Origin: Nitrospira sp.
GTDB taxonomy: Bacteria; Nitrospirota; Nitrospiria; Nitrospirales; Nitrospiraceae
Assembly (NCBI GenBank): GCA_018242725.1
Contig: JAFEBI010000002.1
Span: 1 to 40,192, forward strand
Length of the DNA stretch: 40,192 nucleotides
Direction of reading: 5' to 3'
Shown one piece after another: positions 8,051 through 17,418 of the stretch; within the stretch, counting starts at the first letter, position 1; the number at the start of each line of letters is the position of its first letter. Made by a program: the position numbers and the translations under genes. The notes under the pieces are model-generated. The model worked only from the letters and a program-made list of their open reading frames with translations. It did no database searches and had not been told where the DNA came from.

Positions 8051-11000
8051 ACGTCCTTCTCCACCAAGGCGCGATCTCGCGAGATAGGCAAATACAGGGT
8101 GAACGTACTGCCCGTCCCAACTTCGCTCTCCACCGAAATTTTCCCTCCATGGCGCTCGACGATACCAAGACTCACCGAGAGACCCAGCCCTGTCCCCTCC
8201 CCTTCGCTCTTGGTCGTGAAGAAGGGGTCGAAGATACGCGGGAGAACTGATGCCGGAATGCCCGCCCCGGAATCTTGCACGTCCACACGACAGACGCCTT
8301 CCGACACGGAAGTCCTGATAGTCAAGACGCCGCCGTTTTTCATCGCTTGCACGGCATTGAGGATCAAATTCATCAACACCTGTTCGATCATATGCCGGTC
8401 GACCATAACAGGCGGAAGGTCCTGTCCCTGTATGATCTCCAAGCAAATTCGACTGGGAGCAAACAGATGGGTCGTCAGCGTCAGCACCTGATCGACGACT
8501 CGGTTGATATCGGCCTGACTGAGCGCCGGCTCATGCTGTTGCGAAAAATCGAGCAATTGGCGAACGATTTTTTGAACGCGCCGGACACCATGCTCCATCG
8601 ACGCCCAGTACTCCTCCTGCCGTGCCGGAGAGGGTGTCCCTTTTCTGAGGTTATAGAGACAGTTCAAGATCCCACCCAGCGGATTGTTGATCTCATGCGC
8701 CACGCCGGCCGCGAGTTTGCCGATCGAGGCCAGTTTTTCCGCGTTTTGAATCTGTCGCTCCAGCTTCTTCGTCTCCGTCATGTCTCGCGCGATGCCGAGC
8801 ACTCCCAAAACATGACCGTCCACCCCATGCAACGGCGAGACACTGACCATCACAGTCCGTAGCTCACCCAGACGAGTCACAATTTCAACCTCGTACACCT
8901 GTTTGGCACTGATATCCAACATGCTCTTCAGACGGCGCCCACGATGACGCCGTGACAGGAGTGAGAGATAGGGACGGCCTATCAGGTCATCCTTGCGATA
9001 CCCCCAGGCATTGACCTTACTGTTGACATAGGTGAACTGTTGATCCAGATCGAGCGTATAGATGACATCATTGGCGTTCTCGAGAAGATTCTCCAGGTAT
9101 TGCTTGGTCTCTCCGATTTCTCGAGTTCGCTCGTTGACTTTCAGCTCCAGATCCTCTCGATACGATTGGAGCTGGCGCTCGAGCTTCTTCCGAACGGTGA
9201 TATCTCGCAGCTGCACCATGACGAGAAGCGGGTCGGTTCTCCCGACTCGAATCAGGTCCATTTCCACGGGAACCTCATGGCGATCGGCGTGGCGCACGGC
9301 AATCTCTTGGGTCGTCACCTGCCGCTGCTCAGTACTGACATCGGCCAGCCAGCCATCGAACACCCCATGATAGTCCGGGAGCAAGACATCGCGAATAGGC
9401 TTCCCAACAATCTCTGATTCCGCATATCCCAAGACTTGGGACTCCCGTTCATTCACCGCGACGATCTGTCCCGTCCCGTCGACCATAAACACGGAATCCG
9501 CCGCCACATCGAAGAGAGCCTTGTATCGAGCCTGGGAGGCCGTCAACTGTCTGGTGCGTTCCGACACAACCTGTTCCAGCCCCACGGTATACCGCTGCAA
9601 CTCCTGCTCCAACCGACGTCGCTCTGTCACATCGCGCACAAAGGCACGAGAGTGCACCAACCCACCCCGCTCGCGGTCGAACAGCGCCGTCGCATGAATT
9701 TCGACATCGATCCGTCGACCGCCCTTCGTCACTAATACCGTCTCGATCGAACTCTGCCCCCGACACACCAGCTGTTCGAGATAGTGCAACACCCGGCCTT
9801 CCAGGCCTTGAGGCACCAGTTCCCATAATTTCAGGCTCAACATCTCGTGACGGCTATATCCGAGCTTGTCGAGTCCTGTCTTGTTGACATGCACGAGCCG
9901 TCCGGCTCGATCCAGTTGGCAAATCATTTCCGGCGCATGCTCGATCAAGTCCCGATATTTCTCCTCCAGTTGTTTGATCTCGGCGATCCGCTGTTCCAAT
10001 TGGCCAAAAGACAATTGAAGATTGGTCGCCATGTGATTGAACGCCCGCGCAAGCCCTTCAATTTCATCGCCGGTCTTGATCTCCACCCGCTGATCCAACC
10101 GACCGCTTCCGATCTGCCGCACTCCATCGTGCAGCACACGAACCGGTTCCGCGATCTGACGGGCGACAACGACTCCGATTCCGCCGAGCCCCATCGACAC
10201 CGCTACACCGAACAAGAAAACTTTGGCGATCAATTCACCCAGCGGAGCGAAGGTTTCGGATGGGTCCTGGTGGACAACCGTCATCCACTGCTTTCCGCCA
10301 AGGCTCCCCGGGTCAACAAGGTCTGTAAACCGCACCGGTGCCATCCCAATCAGCGCATCCTTGTTGCCGTGCCAATCGTCAGCCGCGATGACCCACCCCG
10401 GTTTCGCAGCGGCCAATGCGCCAAGAAATTCAGGATCGATCGAATGCGCTTCCGGTGCGAGGATCGGACAAATGACGACTCCTCCATCCGTAGTCACCAG
10501 CATGGCATGTCCGGTCGTACCGAACGACTTCTCCGAGATCGATTGAAAGAGCGCATCGCGCCGTAACAGGATTGTGACGGCTCCGATCACCGTCTGACGG
10601 TGATCATCCAGGATTGGGGTTGCCACTGCCACGACATGCGTGCCGAACGAGGGATCAAAGATGATCTCACTCACATAGGGTCGTCGGCCGCCGTGCTTGA
10701 CGATTGCTTGCCACCAGGCCGTCTTGGCATAGGAGTAATCCACTTGTGGAATCGAGCTGACGACCAACGCGCCCTGCCCGTCGGTCACCAAGATGCCGAT
10801 ATAATCAGACTTTCGAATCTCGTGCCATTGAATCACGTAGTTGGTCACGATCCGGTTCACGAACACCGGAAACTCGCTTCGCTTCGCCCGCTGTCTCCAT
10901 CGCTGCTGCCACTCCTTGATGATCTCAGCAATGCCGCGTGCATCCTTACCTTCGTACGTCCGATTCGCCTCCACGACGGCGGTGCGAAGAAACGGCATGG

Positions 11001-11226
11001 TCCCAAGCTGCTGAGCTTCGCTCATCCCCCGCGCGATCTGCATCTCGATTCGACGAGCGGTTTCCACGGCGATTTCCCTGAAATCCGCACCCGTCGTCTC
11101 GCGCAGCACTCGTCGTTCTTCCGCATAGATCAGGACAAGCAGGAGGGCAAGTGGGAGGAGGCCGACCATGACGATCGCGCCGATGATTTTCTGCTGGAGA
11201 CTATATGACCGGCTCCAGATCGCCAT
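8047..11226 (-). CDS. Membrane sensor histidine kinase (dCache-HAMP-3xPAS)
   Basis: A 1059-residue sensor. One transmembrane helix at about 13-35 and another at about 333-355 bracket an extracytoplasmic dCache-like sensing domain of roughly 290 residues. A HAMP segment (356-408) follows, with DEIEGLARAFNHMATNLQ. Three PAS domains come next, near 420-540, 565-680 and 710-825, each ending in an RDxT motif. The kinase core has the phospho-acceptor H844 in VAHEINNPLGG, the N-box around N957 (NLILNAVQA), DSGAGIP at 985-991, and GTGLGLS at 1011-1017. It autophosphorylates and passes phosphate to the regulator encoded directly downstream with an ATGA overlap. The ligand is unknown. A Cache sensor suggests a small periplasmic metabolite, which is inference. 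Confidence 0.93.
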   Translation of the reverse strand: MAIWSRSYSLQQKIIGAIVMVGLLPLALLLVLIYAEERRVLRETTGADFREIAVETARRIEMQIARGMSEAQQLGTMPFLRTAVVEANRTYEGKDARGIAEIIKEWQQRWRQRAKRSEFPVFVNRIVTNYVIQWHEIRKSDYIGILVTDGQGALVVSSIPQVDYSYAKTAWWQAIVKHGGRRPYVSEIIFDPSFGTHVVAVATPILDDHRQTVIGAVTILLRRDALFQSISEKSFGTTGHAMLVTTDGGVVICPILAPEAHSIDPEFLGALAAAKPGWVIAADDWHGNKDALIGMAPVRFTDLVDPGSLGGKQWMTVVHQDPSETFAPLGELIAKVFLFGVAVSMGLGGIGVVVARQIAEPVRVLHDGVRQIGSGRLDQRVEIKTGDEIEGLARAFNHMATNLQLSFGQLEQRIAEIKQLEEKYRDLIEHAPEMICQLDRAGRLVHVNKTGLDKLGYSRHEMLSLKLWELVPQGLEGRVLHYLEQLVCRGQSSIETVLVTKGGRRIDVEIHATALFDRERGGLVHSRAFVRDVTERRRLEQELQRYTVGLEQVVSERTRQLTASQARYKALFDVAADSVFMVDGTGQIVAVNERESQVLGYAESEIVGKPIRDVLLPDYHGVFDGWLADVSTEQRQVTTQEIAVRHADRHEVPVEMDLIRVGRTDPLLVMVQLRDITVRKKLERQLQSYREDLELKVNERTREIGETKQYLENLLENANDVIYTLDLDQQFTYVNSKVNAWGYRKDDLIGRPYLSLLSRRHRGRRLKSMLDISAKQVYEVEIVTRLGELRTVMVSVSPLHGVDGHVLGVLGIARDMTETKKLERQIQNAEKLASIGKLAAGVAHEINNPLGGILNCLYNLRKGTPSPARQEEYWASMEHGVRRVQKIVRQLLDFSQQHEPALSQADINRVVDQVLTLTTHLFAPSRICLEIIQGQDLPPVMVDRHMIEQVLMNLILNAVQAMKNGGVLTIRTSVSEGVCRVDVQDSGAGIPASVLPRIFDPFFTTKSEGEGTGLGLSVSLGIVERHGGKISVESEVGTGSTFTLYLPISRDRALVEKDV

Positions 11227-11371
11227 GATGATACCAGGAGAAGCCGTACGGCGACTCTCAAGAAAACGTTATTGCGACAGGCATCGCCTCAGAAGCCTGT
11301 ACCCATCCTCGGTTCACCATGGACGCCACGCAAGACACGAATGAGAGACATGGCGCTACCGCACCATTCCA

Positions 11372-12289
11372 TCAATTGCGTTTCAAGAGTCGGCCCTGCG
11401 TTCCGGGCCACAGCAATAGGAGAGGGCTGGCCACAAAGACCGATGAATAGGTCCCAAAAATCACACCCCCCAGCAGGGCGAGCGAAAAATCATGGAGCAC
11501 TTCCCCTCCTGCCAAGGTCAAGGGAATGAGGACCAGTACAACCGTCAAGCTCGTCACGATGGTCCGGCTTAAGACCTGATTGATCGCGCTGTTGATCGTC
11601 GCTTCCTCGCTCTCACGGCGCCGCTGCTTCAGATTTTCTCTGATCCGGTCAAAGACGACCACGGTGTCGGTCAGCGAATACCCTGCCAGCGTCAAGAGTG
11701 CCGTGACGATCAGCAGCGTGATTTCTTTGTCCAAGATATAAAAGACTCCGACGACGGCCAACACATCGTGAAAGGTCGCCAGCGCCGCCGCGACGCCAAA
11801 ACGCAGCTCAAATCTGGCTGCGATGTAGAGAATAATACCCACAAACGAAATGACGATGGCCACGAGCGCATCTTCTTGAAGTTTCTTGCCGATGGTCGGG
11901 CCGATCTCGGTGGTGGAGTCGACCACGAACTTATTGTTGGGGAACTCCTTGGAGAAGATGGCCACCACGCGTTCCGCCACCTTTTCCTCGATCGTCGTGG
12001 ACGCCTTGACTCTGATGAGCAGCTTATTGTCCTGCCCGAATTCCTGTAATTCCGTCTCGCTGAGACCGTTGGTCTCAAGCACCTTTCTCGCTTCGTCGAT
12101 CCGAACCGGCTGGTCGAACTTCAGTTGAACCGCGGTCCCTCCGGCAAAATCAATCCCCAAATTGGCGGCCCCTCGCGCAATCTGCACAAGCGCGATCAGC
12201 CCAAGCAGCACCATGATGCCGGAAAAGAGAAAGGCAAACCGGCGCTTACCCATGAAATCAAAGTTGGTTTTCCCTAGAATCTCTAACAT
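11372..12289 (-). CDS. secF: Protein translocase subunit SecF
   Basis: A 305-residue inner-membrane protein that works with SecD and YajC to pull exported proteins through SecYEG using the proton gradient. The signature GIDFAGGTAVQLKF lies near the N-terminus after the first helix. A periplasmic loop follows, and then five more helices including the VTALLTLAGYSLTDTVVVFD RIREN segment typical of SecF. The start at 12289 is chosen because GGGAG precedes it by six bases and the protein then opens with MLEILGKTNFDFMGKR; the longer frame to 12349 adds 20 unlikely residues. SecD lies directly upstream, so the pair is almost certainly cotranscribed. Confidence 0.95.
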   Translation of the reverse strand: MLEILGKTNFDFMGKRRFAFLFSGIMVLLGLIALVQIARGAANLGIDFAGGTAVQLKFDQPVRIDEARKVLETNGLSETELQEFGQDNKLLIRVKASTTIEEKVAERVVAIFSKEFPNNKFVVDSTTEIGPTIGKKLQEDALVAIVISFVGIILYIAARFELRFGVAAALATFHDVLAVVGVFYILDKEITLLIVTALLTLAGYSLTDTVVVFDRIRENLKQRRRESEEATINSAINQVLSRTIVTSLTVVLVLIPLTLAGGEVLHDFSLALLGGVIFGTYSSVFVASPLLLLWPGTQGRLLKRN

Positions 12290-12353
12290 GCGCGCTCCCT
12301 TTTGATAGCCCTGAGCCTCACCTTGGGCAGTCAGTACCGATGGCGTCATATGG

Positions 12354-13991
12354 TTAAATGCTCAGCGCCTCAACCTTCTGCTTCTGATACAAGAGATCAA
12401 AAATCACTTTCGTCCCGACCAACGCCGTAAAGAGATTGATTGCGATGCCTAAGCACAACGTCACGGCAAATCCCTTGATCGGCCCGGTCCCAAAGAGAAA
12501 CAACGCCACCCCCGTAATCAAGGTCGTGACGTGTGAGTCGATAATGGTAAGCAAGGCCTTGTCGTACCCCGCATCAATGGCCGACCGCACGGCCTTCCCG
12601 CTTCGAAGCTCTTCTCGAATACGCTCAAAGATCAAGACGTTCGAGTCGACCCCCATCCCAATCGTCAGCACGATGCCGGCGATCCCTGGGAGGGTCAATG
12701 TCGCCGTTAAGGCCGACAACGCTCCCATCAGGCAGATGAGATTCAAGGCGAGGGCAAAGTCCGCAATAAGTCCAGAAAGCCGGTAGTACACGATCATGAA
12801 CACGACAACCATAAGACCCGCGATCAAAGTCGCCCTGACTCCCTTGTCGATGGAGTCCTGCCCCAACGATGGACCCACCGTCAAATCCTGAACGATCTTC
12901 AACGGCGCCGGGAGGGCGCCCGCCCTCAACACAATGGCCAGATCGTTGGCCTCCTGCGTGGTGAATGTCCCTGTAATTTGTGCCCGCCCTCCGGCAATCC
13001 GTTCTTGAATGACCGGCGCGGAGTAAATGGTGTTATCCAACACCACGGCCATGCGCTTCTTGACGTGTTCCGCCGTGATACGCTCGAACTCTTGCCCACC
13101 CTTGGAATCGAAGGTGATCGAGACGTAGGGATCGTTGAATTGGCCGATGGCGACCCGCGCGTCGCTCAGGACATCGCCGGTCAACATCACGCGCTTCTTG
13201 ACCACGTAGGGAGCGCGAAACTCGACCCCCGTGTCCTTGTCGACCACCCGCTCGAACAAGATCTGATCGCCTTCGGGCAGTTTGCTCTCAAACTGCTGCA
13301 GCACCTCAGCCTCTTTGTCCTTCGTCACATGCCCGGGCAAATCCAGCCGGATGTCTTCATCCAACATTTTGAATTCGAGCAACGCCGTTTCTTTGATCAA
13401 ATCCTTGGCACGCTTTGGGTCCTTAACACCTGGAAGCTGGACGACGATCTGCTTCAATCCCTGCCGCTGCACGATCGGCTCCGCCACCCCGAATTGATCG
13501 ATTCGGTTTCGAATGGTTTCCAACGCTTGATTGATTGCGGAGTCCTTGATTCGCTTGGTCTCCGCCTCACGCAACACCCACACGACGGTCGCCGCGGATT
13601 CCGCCGATTCGTTCTCGACGAAACTCGGGAAGTTGTCGATCAGCTTTTGAGTCGGAGATTTGGCATCCGCATTCTGAATCTGGACCGTAATCTGTTCATG
13701 TCCGACGCGCTTCACCGAGTCGACGGCGATCTTCTTCTCCGTCACAAGATCTTGCAACGCCGTGACCGATCGATCCACGGCGATTTCCACCGCGCGATCC
13801 TCATCGACTTCCAACACCATATGAATGCCGCCCTGCAGGTCCAACCCCAGCGTAATGCCTTTATTCGGCAACACCGCCTTCAACCAGCTCGGCATGGCTT
13901 GATAGAGCGGCGGGTAGGAGGGAAGAAACGAAACAAACGATCCCACCAACACCAACGTCAATAACCATAAACGCCCACCTACTTTTTTCAT
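12354..13991 (-). CDS. secD: Protein translocase subunit SecD
   Basis: A 545-residue inner-membrane component of the SecDF-YajC complex. One N-terminal helix is followed by LGLDLQGGIHMVLEVD, the SecD hallmark. A large periplasmic domain has NRIDQFGVAEPIVQRQG and QLPGVKDPKRAKDLI. The C-terminal membrane domain holds GIVLTIGMGVDSNVLIFERI REEL, with the conserved Asp used in proton-driven movement. Length and order fit stand-alone SecD of the yajC-secD-secF arrangement. It lies 39 bases downstream of yajC and ends about 64 bases before the chosen secF start. Confidence 0.96.
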   Translation of the reverse strand: MKKVGGRLWLLTLVLVGSFVSFLPSYPPLYQAMPSWLKAVLPNKGITLGLDLQGGIHMVLEVDEDRAVEIAVDRSVTALQDLVTEKKIAVDSVKRVGHEQITVQIQNADAKSPTQKLIDNFPSFVENESAESAATVVWVLREAETKRIKDSAINQALETIRNRIDQFGVAEPIVQRQGLKQIVVQLPGVKDPKRAKDLIKETALLEFKMLDEDIRLDLPGHVTKDKEAEVLQQFESKLPEGDQILFERVVDKDTGVEFRAPYVVKKRVMLTGDVLSDARVAIGQFNDPYVSITFDSKGGQEFERITAEHVKKRMAVVLDNTIYSAPVIQERIAGGRAQITGTFTTQEANDLAIVLRAGALPAPLKIVQDLTVGPSLGQDSIDKGVRATLIAGLMVVVFMIVYYRLSGLIADFALALNLICLMGALSALTATLTLPGIAGIVLTIGMGVDSNVLIFERIREELRSGKAVRSAIDAGYDKALLTIIDSHVTTLITGVALFLFGTGPIKGFAVTLCLGIAINLFTALVGTKVIFDLLYQKQKVEALSI

Positions 13992-14030
13992 CTCGCCCCC
14001 AACCTCTTCTCCTGTTTGACCGACGCGACG

Positions 14031-14372
14031 CTACTCCTTATCTTCATCTTCCGTTCGCAGCCGGGAAATATTCTCCCGCTGCATCTTGATCTTGGTATTG
14101 TCCGCAACTTGCAAGGTGACCGTGTCTTTCCCAAGATTGGTGACGGTTCCCCAAATACCGGAGGTGGTCACCACCTTATCGCCTTTTTTAATGGCGTCCA
14201 ACAACGTTTGTTGCTGCTTTTGCTTCTGTTGCTGCGGCCGAATAAGAAGAAAATAAAAAATCACAAAGATGAGCAGAAAGGGAACCAACGACAAAATCCC
14301 TCCCGCCCCGCCACCCGCTGCCGCACCGCCTCCACCCGTTCCTTCCGCCCATGCCAGTGATTCCATCAACAT
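14031..14372 (-). CDS. yajC: Preprotein translocase accessory subunit YajC
   Basis: A 113-residue single-span membrane protein. A Gly/Ala-rich N-terminus leads into the helix LSLVPFLLIFVIFYFLLIRP, then QQQKQKQQQ, and the YajC core KGDKVVTTSGIWGTVTNLG with a short conserved C-terminal barrel. YajC joins SecDF in the holotranslocon. The ATG at 14372 is preferred because AGGGAAGAG lies just upstream. It overlaps the 3' end of tgt by seven bases, so yajC is probably translationally coupled to tgt. The common tgt-yajC-secD-secF order supports the call. Confidence 0.95.
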   Translation of the reverse strand: MLMESLAWAEGTGGGGAAAGGGAGGILSLVPFLLIFVIFYFLLIRPQQQKQKQQQTLLDAIKKGDKVVTTSGIWGTVTNLGKDTVTLQVADNTKIKMQRENISRLRTEDEDKE

Positions 14373-15565
14373 CGCACTCTTCCCTTCTCTGTCTGATAAC
14401 TGTTTTCGCATTCGTGGTGAGAATTCGGCTCACCTTCCCCAGAACACTCTTCCGCAGCCCGTCGATCACGGTGACGATAAAAGGCTTCGCGGAACGTTGG
14501 GAACGTGTTCTCCCGCACAGCCTCCCGAATACCACGCATCAACTCGGCGAAATACCAAAGATTATGGATCGTGTTGAGTCGAGCCCCCAACATCTCCTTG
14601 ACCATGAACAGGTGATGCAAATACGCCCGAGAATACCGCGCGCACACCGGACACCCACAAGTGGAATCGATCGGCCGCTCATCCTCCGCATATTTCGCCT
14701 GCTTGATCACAACCCGCCCTGACGCGGTAAAGAGCGACCCCGTCCTCCCGTGGCGCGACGGAACGACGCAGTCAAAGAGATCAACCCCTCGAGCGACGCC
14801 TTCGACTAAGTCTTCAGGAAGTCCCACACCCATGAGATACCGAGGTTTCGACTCCGGCAATTCTGGAACCGTGACGTCGAGCATCCTATACATATCCGAC
14901 TTACTCTCACCGACGGATAGTCCCCCGATGGCGTACCCCTCAAAGCCCAATGTGACCAATTCCCGTGCCGACGCGACGCGTACGTCAGCCTCCAATCCAC
15001 CCTGAACGATCCCGAACAACGCCTGGTCCGTCCGACGACGCGCGGCTTGACAGCGCTCTGCCCAGAGTTTGGTCCGACGCACTCCTTCCTGCACCACCTC
15101 TCGCTCGGCAGGAAGCGCCACGCACTGATCAAGTACCATTATGATGTCGGCCCCTAGCGCCTCCTCAATCTCGATCGCCTTCTCCGGTGTAATGACGTGC
15201 GTTGATCCGTCGATATGCGATTGGAACGTGACCCCATCATCGTTGATCGCGCACAATTTTGCCAAACTGAAGATCTGAAATCCTCCACTATCCGTGAGAA
15301 TGGCCCCTGACCAGCCGGTAAAGGCATGGAGCCCGCCCATATCTGCGACGATCTTGTGCCCAGGCCGCAGGTACAGGTGGTACGCATTATTGAGCATCAG
15401 GCCAAACCCTAACTCCTGCAGATCCTTGGGTTCAAGTCCCTTCACCGGCCCCAGAGATCCCACCGGCATGAATGCCGGAGTCTCAATCGTGGCGTGGCCT
15501 GTCGTCAACCGGCCGATACGACCCTTGGTATGTAGATCGCGTTGGTGAATGTGGTACTGCATCAT
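14366..15565 (-). CDS. tgt: tRNA-guanine transglycosylase (queuosine pathway)
   Basis: A 399-residue enzyme that swaps G34 of tRNA Asp, Asn, His and Tyr for preQ1, the step that fixes the queuosine precursor in the anticodon. D92 in LTDSGGFQIFS and the nucleophile D265 in FDCVVPSRHGRTG are in place. The latter motif departs from the common PTRNARNG. Zinc ligands are C303, C305, C308 and H334. The C-terminus runs about 25 residues beyond the usual end near EAFYRHRDRRA and overlaps the yajC start; this tail is probably not structured. Two adjacent ATG codons (15565 or 15562) could start it. argS lies 19 bases upstream. Confidence 0.96.
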   Translation of the reverse strand: MMQYHIHQRDLHTKGRIGRLTTGHATIETPAFMPVGSLGPVKGLEPKDLQELGFGLMLNNAYHLYLRPGHKIVADMGGLHAFTGWSGAILTDSGGFQIFSLAKLCAINDDGVTFQSHIDGSTHVITPEKAIEIEEALGADIIMVLDQCVALPAEREVVQEGVRRTKLWAERCQAARRRTDQALFGIVQGGLEADVRVASARELVTLGFEGYAIGGLSVGESKSDMYRMLDVTVPELPESKPRYLMGVGLPEDLVEGVARGVDLFDCVVPSRHGRTGSLFTASGRVVIKQAKYAEDERPIDSTCGCPVCARYSRAYLHHLFMVKEMLGARLNTIHNLWYFAELMRGIREAVRENTFPTFREAFYRHRDRRAAEECSGEGEPNSHHECENSYQTEKGRVRC

Positions 15566-15584
15566 ATTCGTGGCGGGTGGTGAA

Positions 15585-17309
15585 CTACATCTGTTCAGGG
15601 GCTGAAAGACCCAGTACGTCTAGCCCATTGTGAATGACCTGCTGAACCGCTCCCATCAAGACCAGCCGGGCCGCAGTACGGCTGGGCGTCAGAGTTTCGT
15701 CTACCATCGACTCATCGGTATCCGGCTCAGAAGCCAGCGGGAGAATCCTGTGATCGTGATAGAACTGGTGCAGGAGCGCTGCCAACTGCTGAAGGTAATA
15801 CGTCACTCGATGCGGTTCGAACGCCTGGGCGCTTGCCTGCAGCACCTCTGGATAGGCAGCCAACTTCTTGATCAAACCCAACTCGTCCGGATCCGTGAGC
15901 ACCGTGAGGTCCGCCTCACTCGCGGACGGACGGGCAATGCCCCGCTCGGATGCAACACGCCACAGGCGGCAAATTCTCGCATGGGCGTACTGCACGTAAT
16001 ACACCGGGTTATCCTTGGATCGTTGCTTGGCTAATTCCAAATCAAATTCCAAGTGAGTTTTGGAGTCGCGCATCAAAAAATAAAACTTTGCGGCGTCCGC
16101 TCCAACTTCATCAATGACTTCCCGCATCGTGATGAAATCACCGGTCCGTTTGGACATTTTCACTTCGACGCCGTCCCGAAGCAGCTTCACTAACTGCACC
16201 AACACAACGTGCAGCCGTTCTTTCGGGTGGCCATACGCTTGCACCGCAGCTTGCATCCGGGGAATGTATCCGTGATGGTCGGCCCCCCAGACATCAACCA
16301 GCAGATCGTAGCCACGCCGCAGTTTGTCGTGATGATAGGCGATATCAGAGGCCAAGTAGGTGTACTCTCCATCCTGTTTTTTAACGACGCGATCCTTCTC
16401 GTCTCCGTACGTCGACGACCGAAACCACCAAGCTCCTTCCTGTTGGAACAAGAGATCCCGGGCTTTCAATTCATCGCAGGCCCGTTCCACAGCCTGTGAC
16501 TCCAGAAGAGAAGCCTCGCTGAACCATGAGTGGAACTCGATGCCAAAGGCCTTGAGGTCATCGCGAATGTGCCCCAACAGTTCTTGGTACGCAAGTGTTC
16601 GGCAACGAGCCTGGAGATCCTCCGAACTTAGGTCGCCGGCTATCCCATCAAGGTGGCTCTTTATTTTTTGCGCCACTGCCGTAATGTATGCCCCGTGATA
16701 CCCATCCTCCGGAAACGCGGCGGGTCGACCTGACAATTCAAGGTATCGGGCGTACACCGACGCACCCAACAATTTCATCTGCCGTCCGGCGTCATTGATA
16801 TAGTACTCGCCGACGGTATCGTACCCTATGGCCTGCAATAGCCGCCCGACGGCTTGTCCAACCGCAGCGCCTCGGCCATGTCCAACATGCAATGGACCGG
16901 TCGGATTGGCACTCACATACTCAACCAACACACGACGGCCGTTCCCAATATCTGTCCGGCCATATGAGCGACCCTGCGCCGCGATTTCCAGAATGACTTC
17001 CTGCCAAAGCGCCGGCTTGAGGGTGAGATTCAAAAAACCTGGTCTGACGATTTCCACACGATCAAACAGTTTGTCACCCTCAGCAAGATTGTCTACAATG
17101 ATCTGCGCAACGTCATGGGGCGCCTTCTGCTCAGAAGCCGCCAATGACATGGCCACGGTCGAGGCAAGATCTCCCCACTCTGGTCGCTTGGGGGCATCCA
17201 GGCTCAGCGTCGGCCAGACCGGTGTCCGCAGCTGCCCTTTTTGCTTTGCCCCATTGAGAGCAGCGAGCAGGGCCGTGGCGACCTTTCCTTGCACGATACC
17301 TGACGACAA
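15585..17309 (-). CDS. argS: Arginine-tRNA ligase
   Basis: Class I aminoacyl-tRNA synthetase that charges tRNA-Arg with arginine. The N-terminal Add-1 domain is followed by ANPTGPLHVGHGRGAAVGQA, which contains the HIGH-type HVGH motif, and later by VKMSKRTGDFI, the KMSK loop. The C-terminal anticodon-binding helix bundle ends in MGAVQQVIHNGLDVLGLSAP. The frame stays open to an ATG at 17360 (591 residues), but that start has no ribosome site. A TTG at 17309 has GGAGG eight bases upstream and gives the usual N-terminus, so I prefer it (574 residues). Its position next to tgt suggests a shared translation-and-export operon. Confidence 0.95.
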   Translation of the reverse strand: MSSGIVQGKVATALLAALNGAKQKGQLRTPVWPTLSLDAPKRPEWGDLASTVAMSLAASEQKAPHDVAQIIVDNLAEGDKLFDRVEIVRPGFLNLTLKPALWQEVILEIAAQGRSYGRTDIGNGRRVLVEYVSANPTGPLHVGHGRGAAVGQAVGRLLQAIGYDTVGEYYINDAGRQMKLLGASVYARYLELSGRPAAFPEDGYHGAYITAVAQKIKSHLDGIAGDLSSEDLQARCRTLAYQELLGHIRDDLKAFGIEFHSWFSEASLLESQAVERACDELKARDLLFQQEGAWWFRSSTYGDEKDRVVKKQDGEYTYLASDIAYHHDKLRRGYDLLVDVWGADHHGYIPRMQAAVQAYGHPKERLHVVLVQLVKLLRDGVEVKMSKRTGDFITMREVIDEVGADAAKFYFLMRDSKTHLEFDLELAKQRSKDNPVYYVQYAHARICRLWRVASERGIARPSASEADLTVLTDPDELGLIKKLAAYPEVLQASAQAFEPHRVTYYLQQLAALLHQFYHDHRILPLASEPDTDESMVDETLTPSRTAARLVLMGAVQQVIHNGLDVLGLSAPEQM

Positions 17310-17418
17310 AACAATTCCCTCCAGGCGTGACAAACGCAAATCAACGGAGCACTTTAGCATTATGGGATAGCGAGAGACAAGGCGGTTTACCTTGAATTCC
17401 GAGGGGTTCCGACCAAAA

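Noticed and set aside
8051..8446. N-terminal extension of the response regulator to 613 residues
   Set aside because: The extra part lies inside the kinase gene and the receiver domain starts at the ATGA overlap at 8050.
9847..10566. 239-residue plus-strand ORF inside the kinase gene
   Set aside because: Antisense shadow of a well-supported histidine kinase; no ribosome site or family motif.
12978..13964. 328-residue plus-strand ORF opposite secD
   Set aside because: It is the antisense shadow of secD; the minus-strand frame has clear SecD motifs, and the plus-strand translation resembles no protein.
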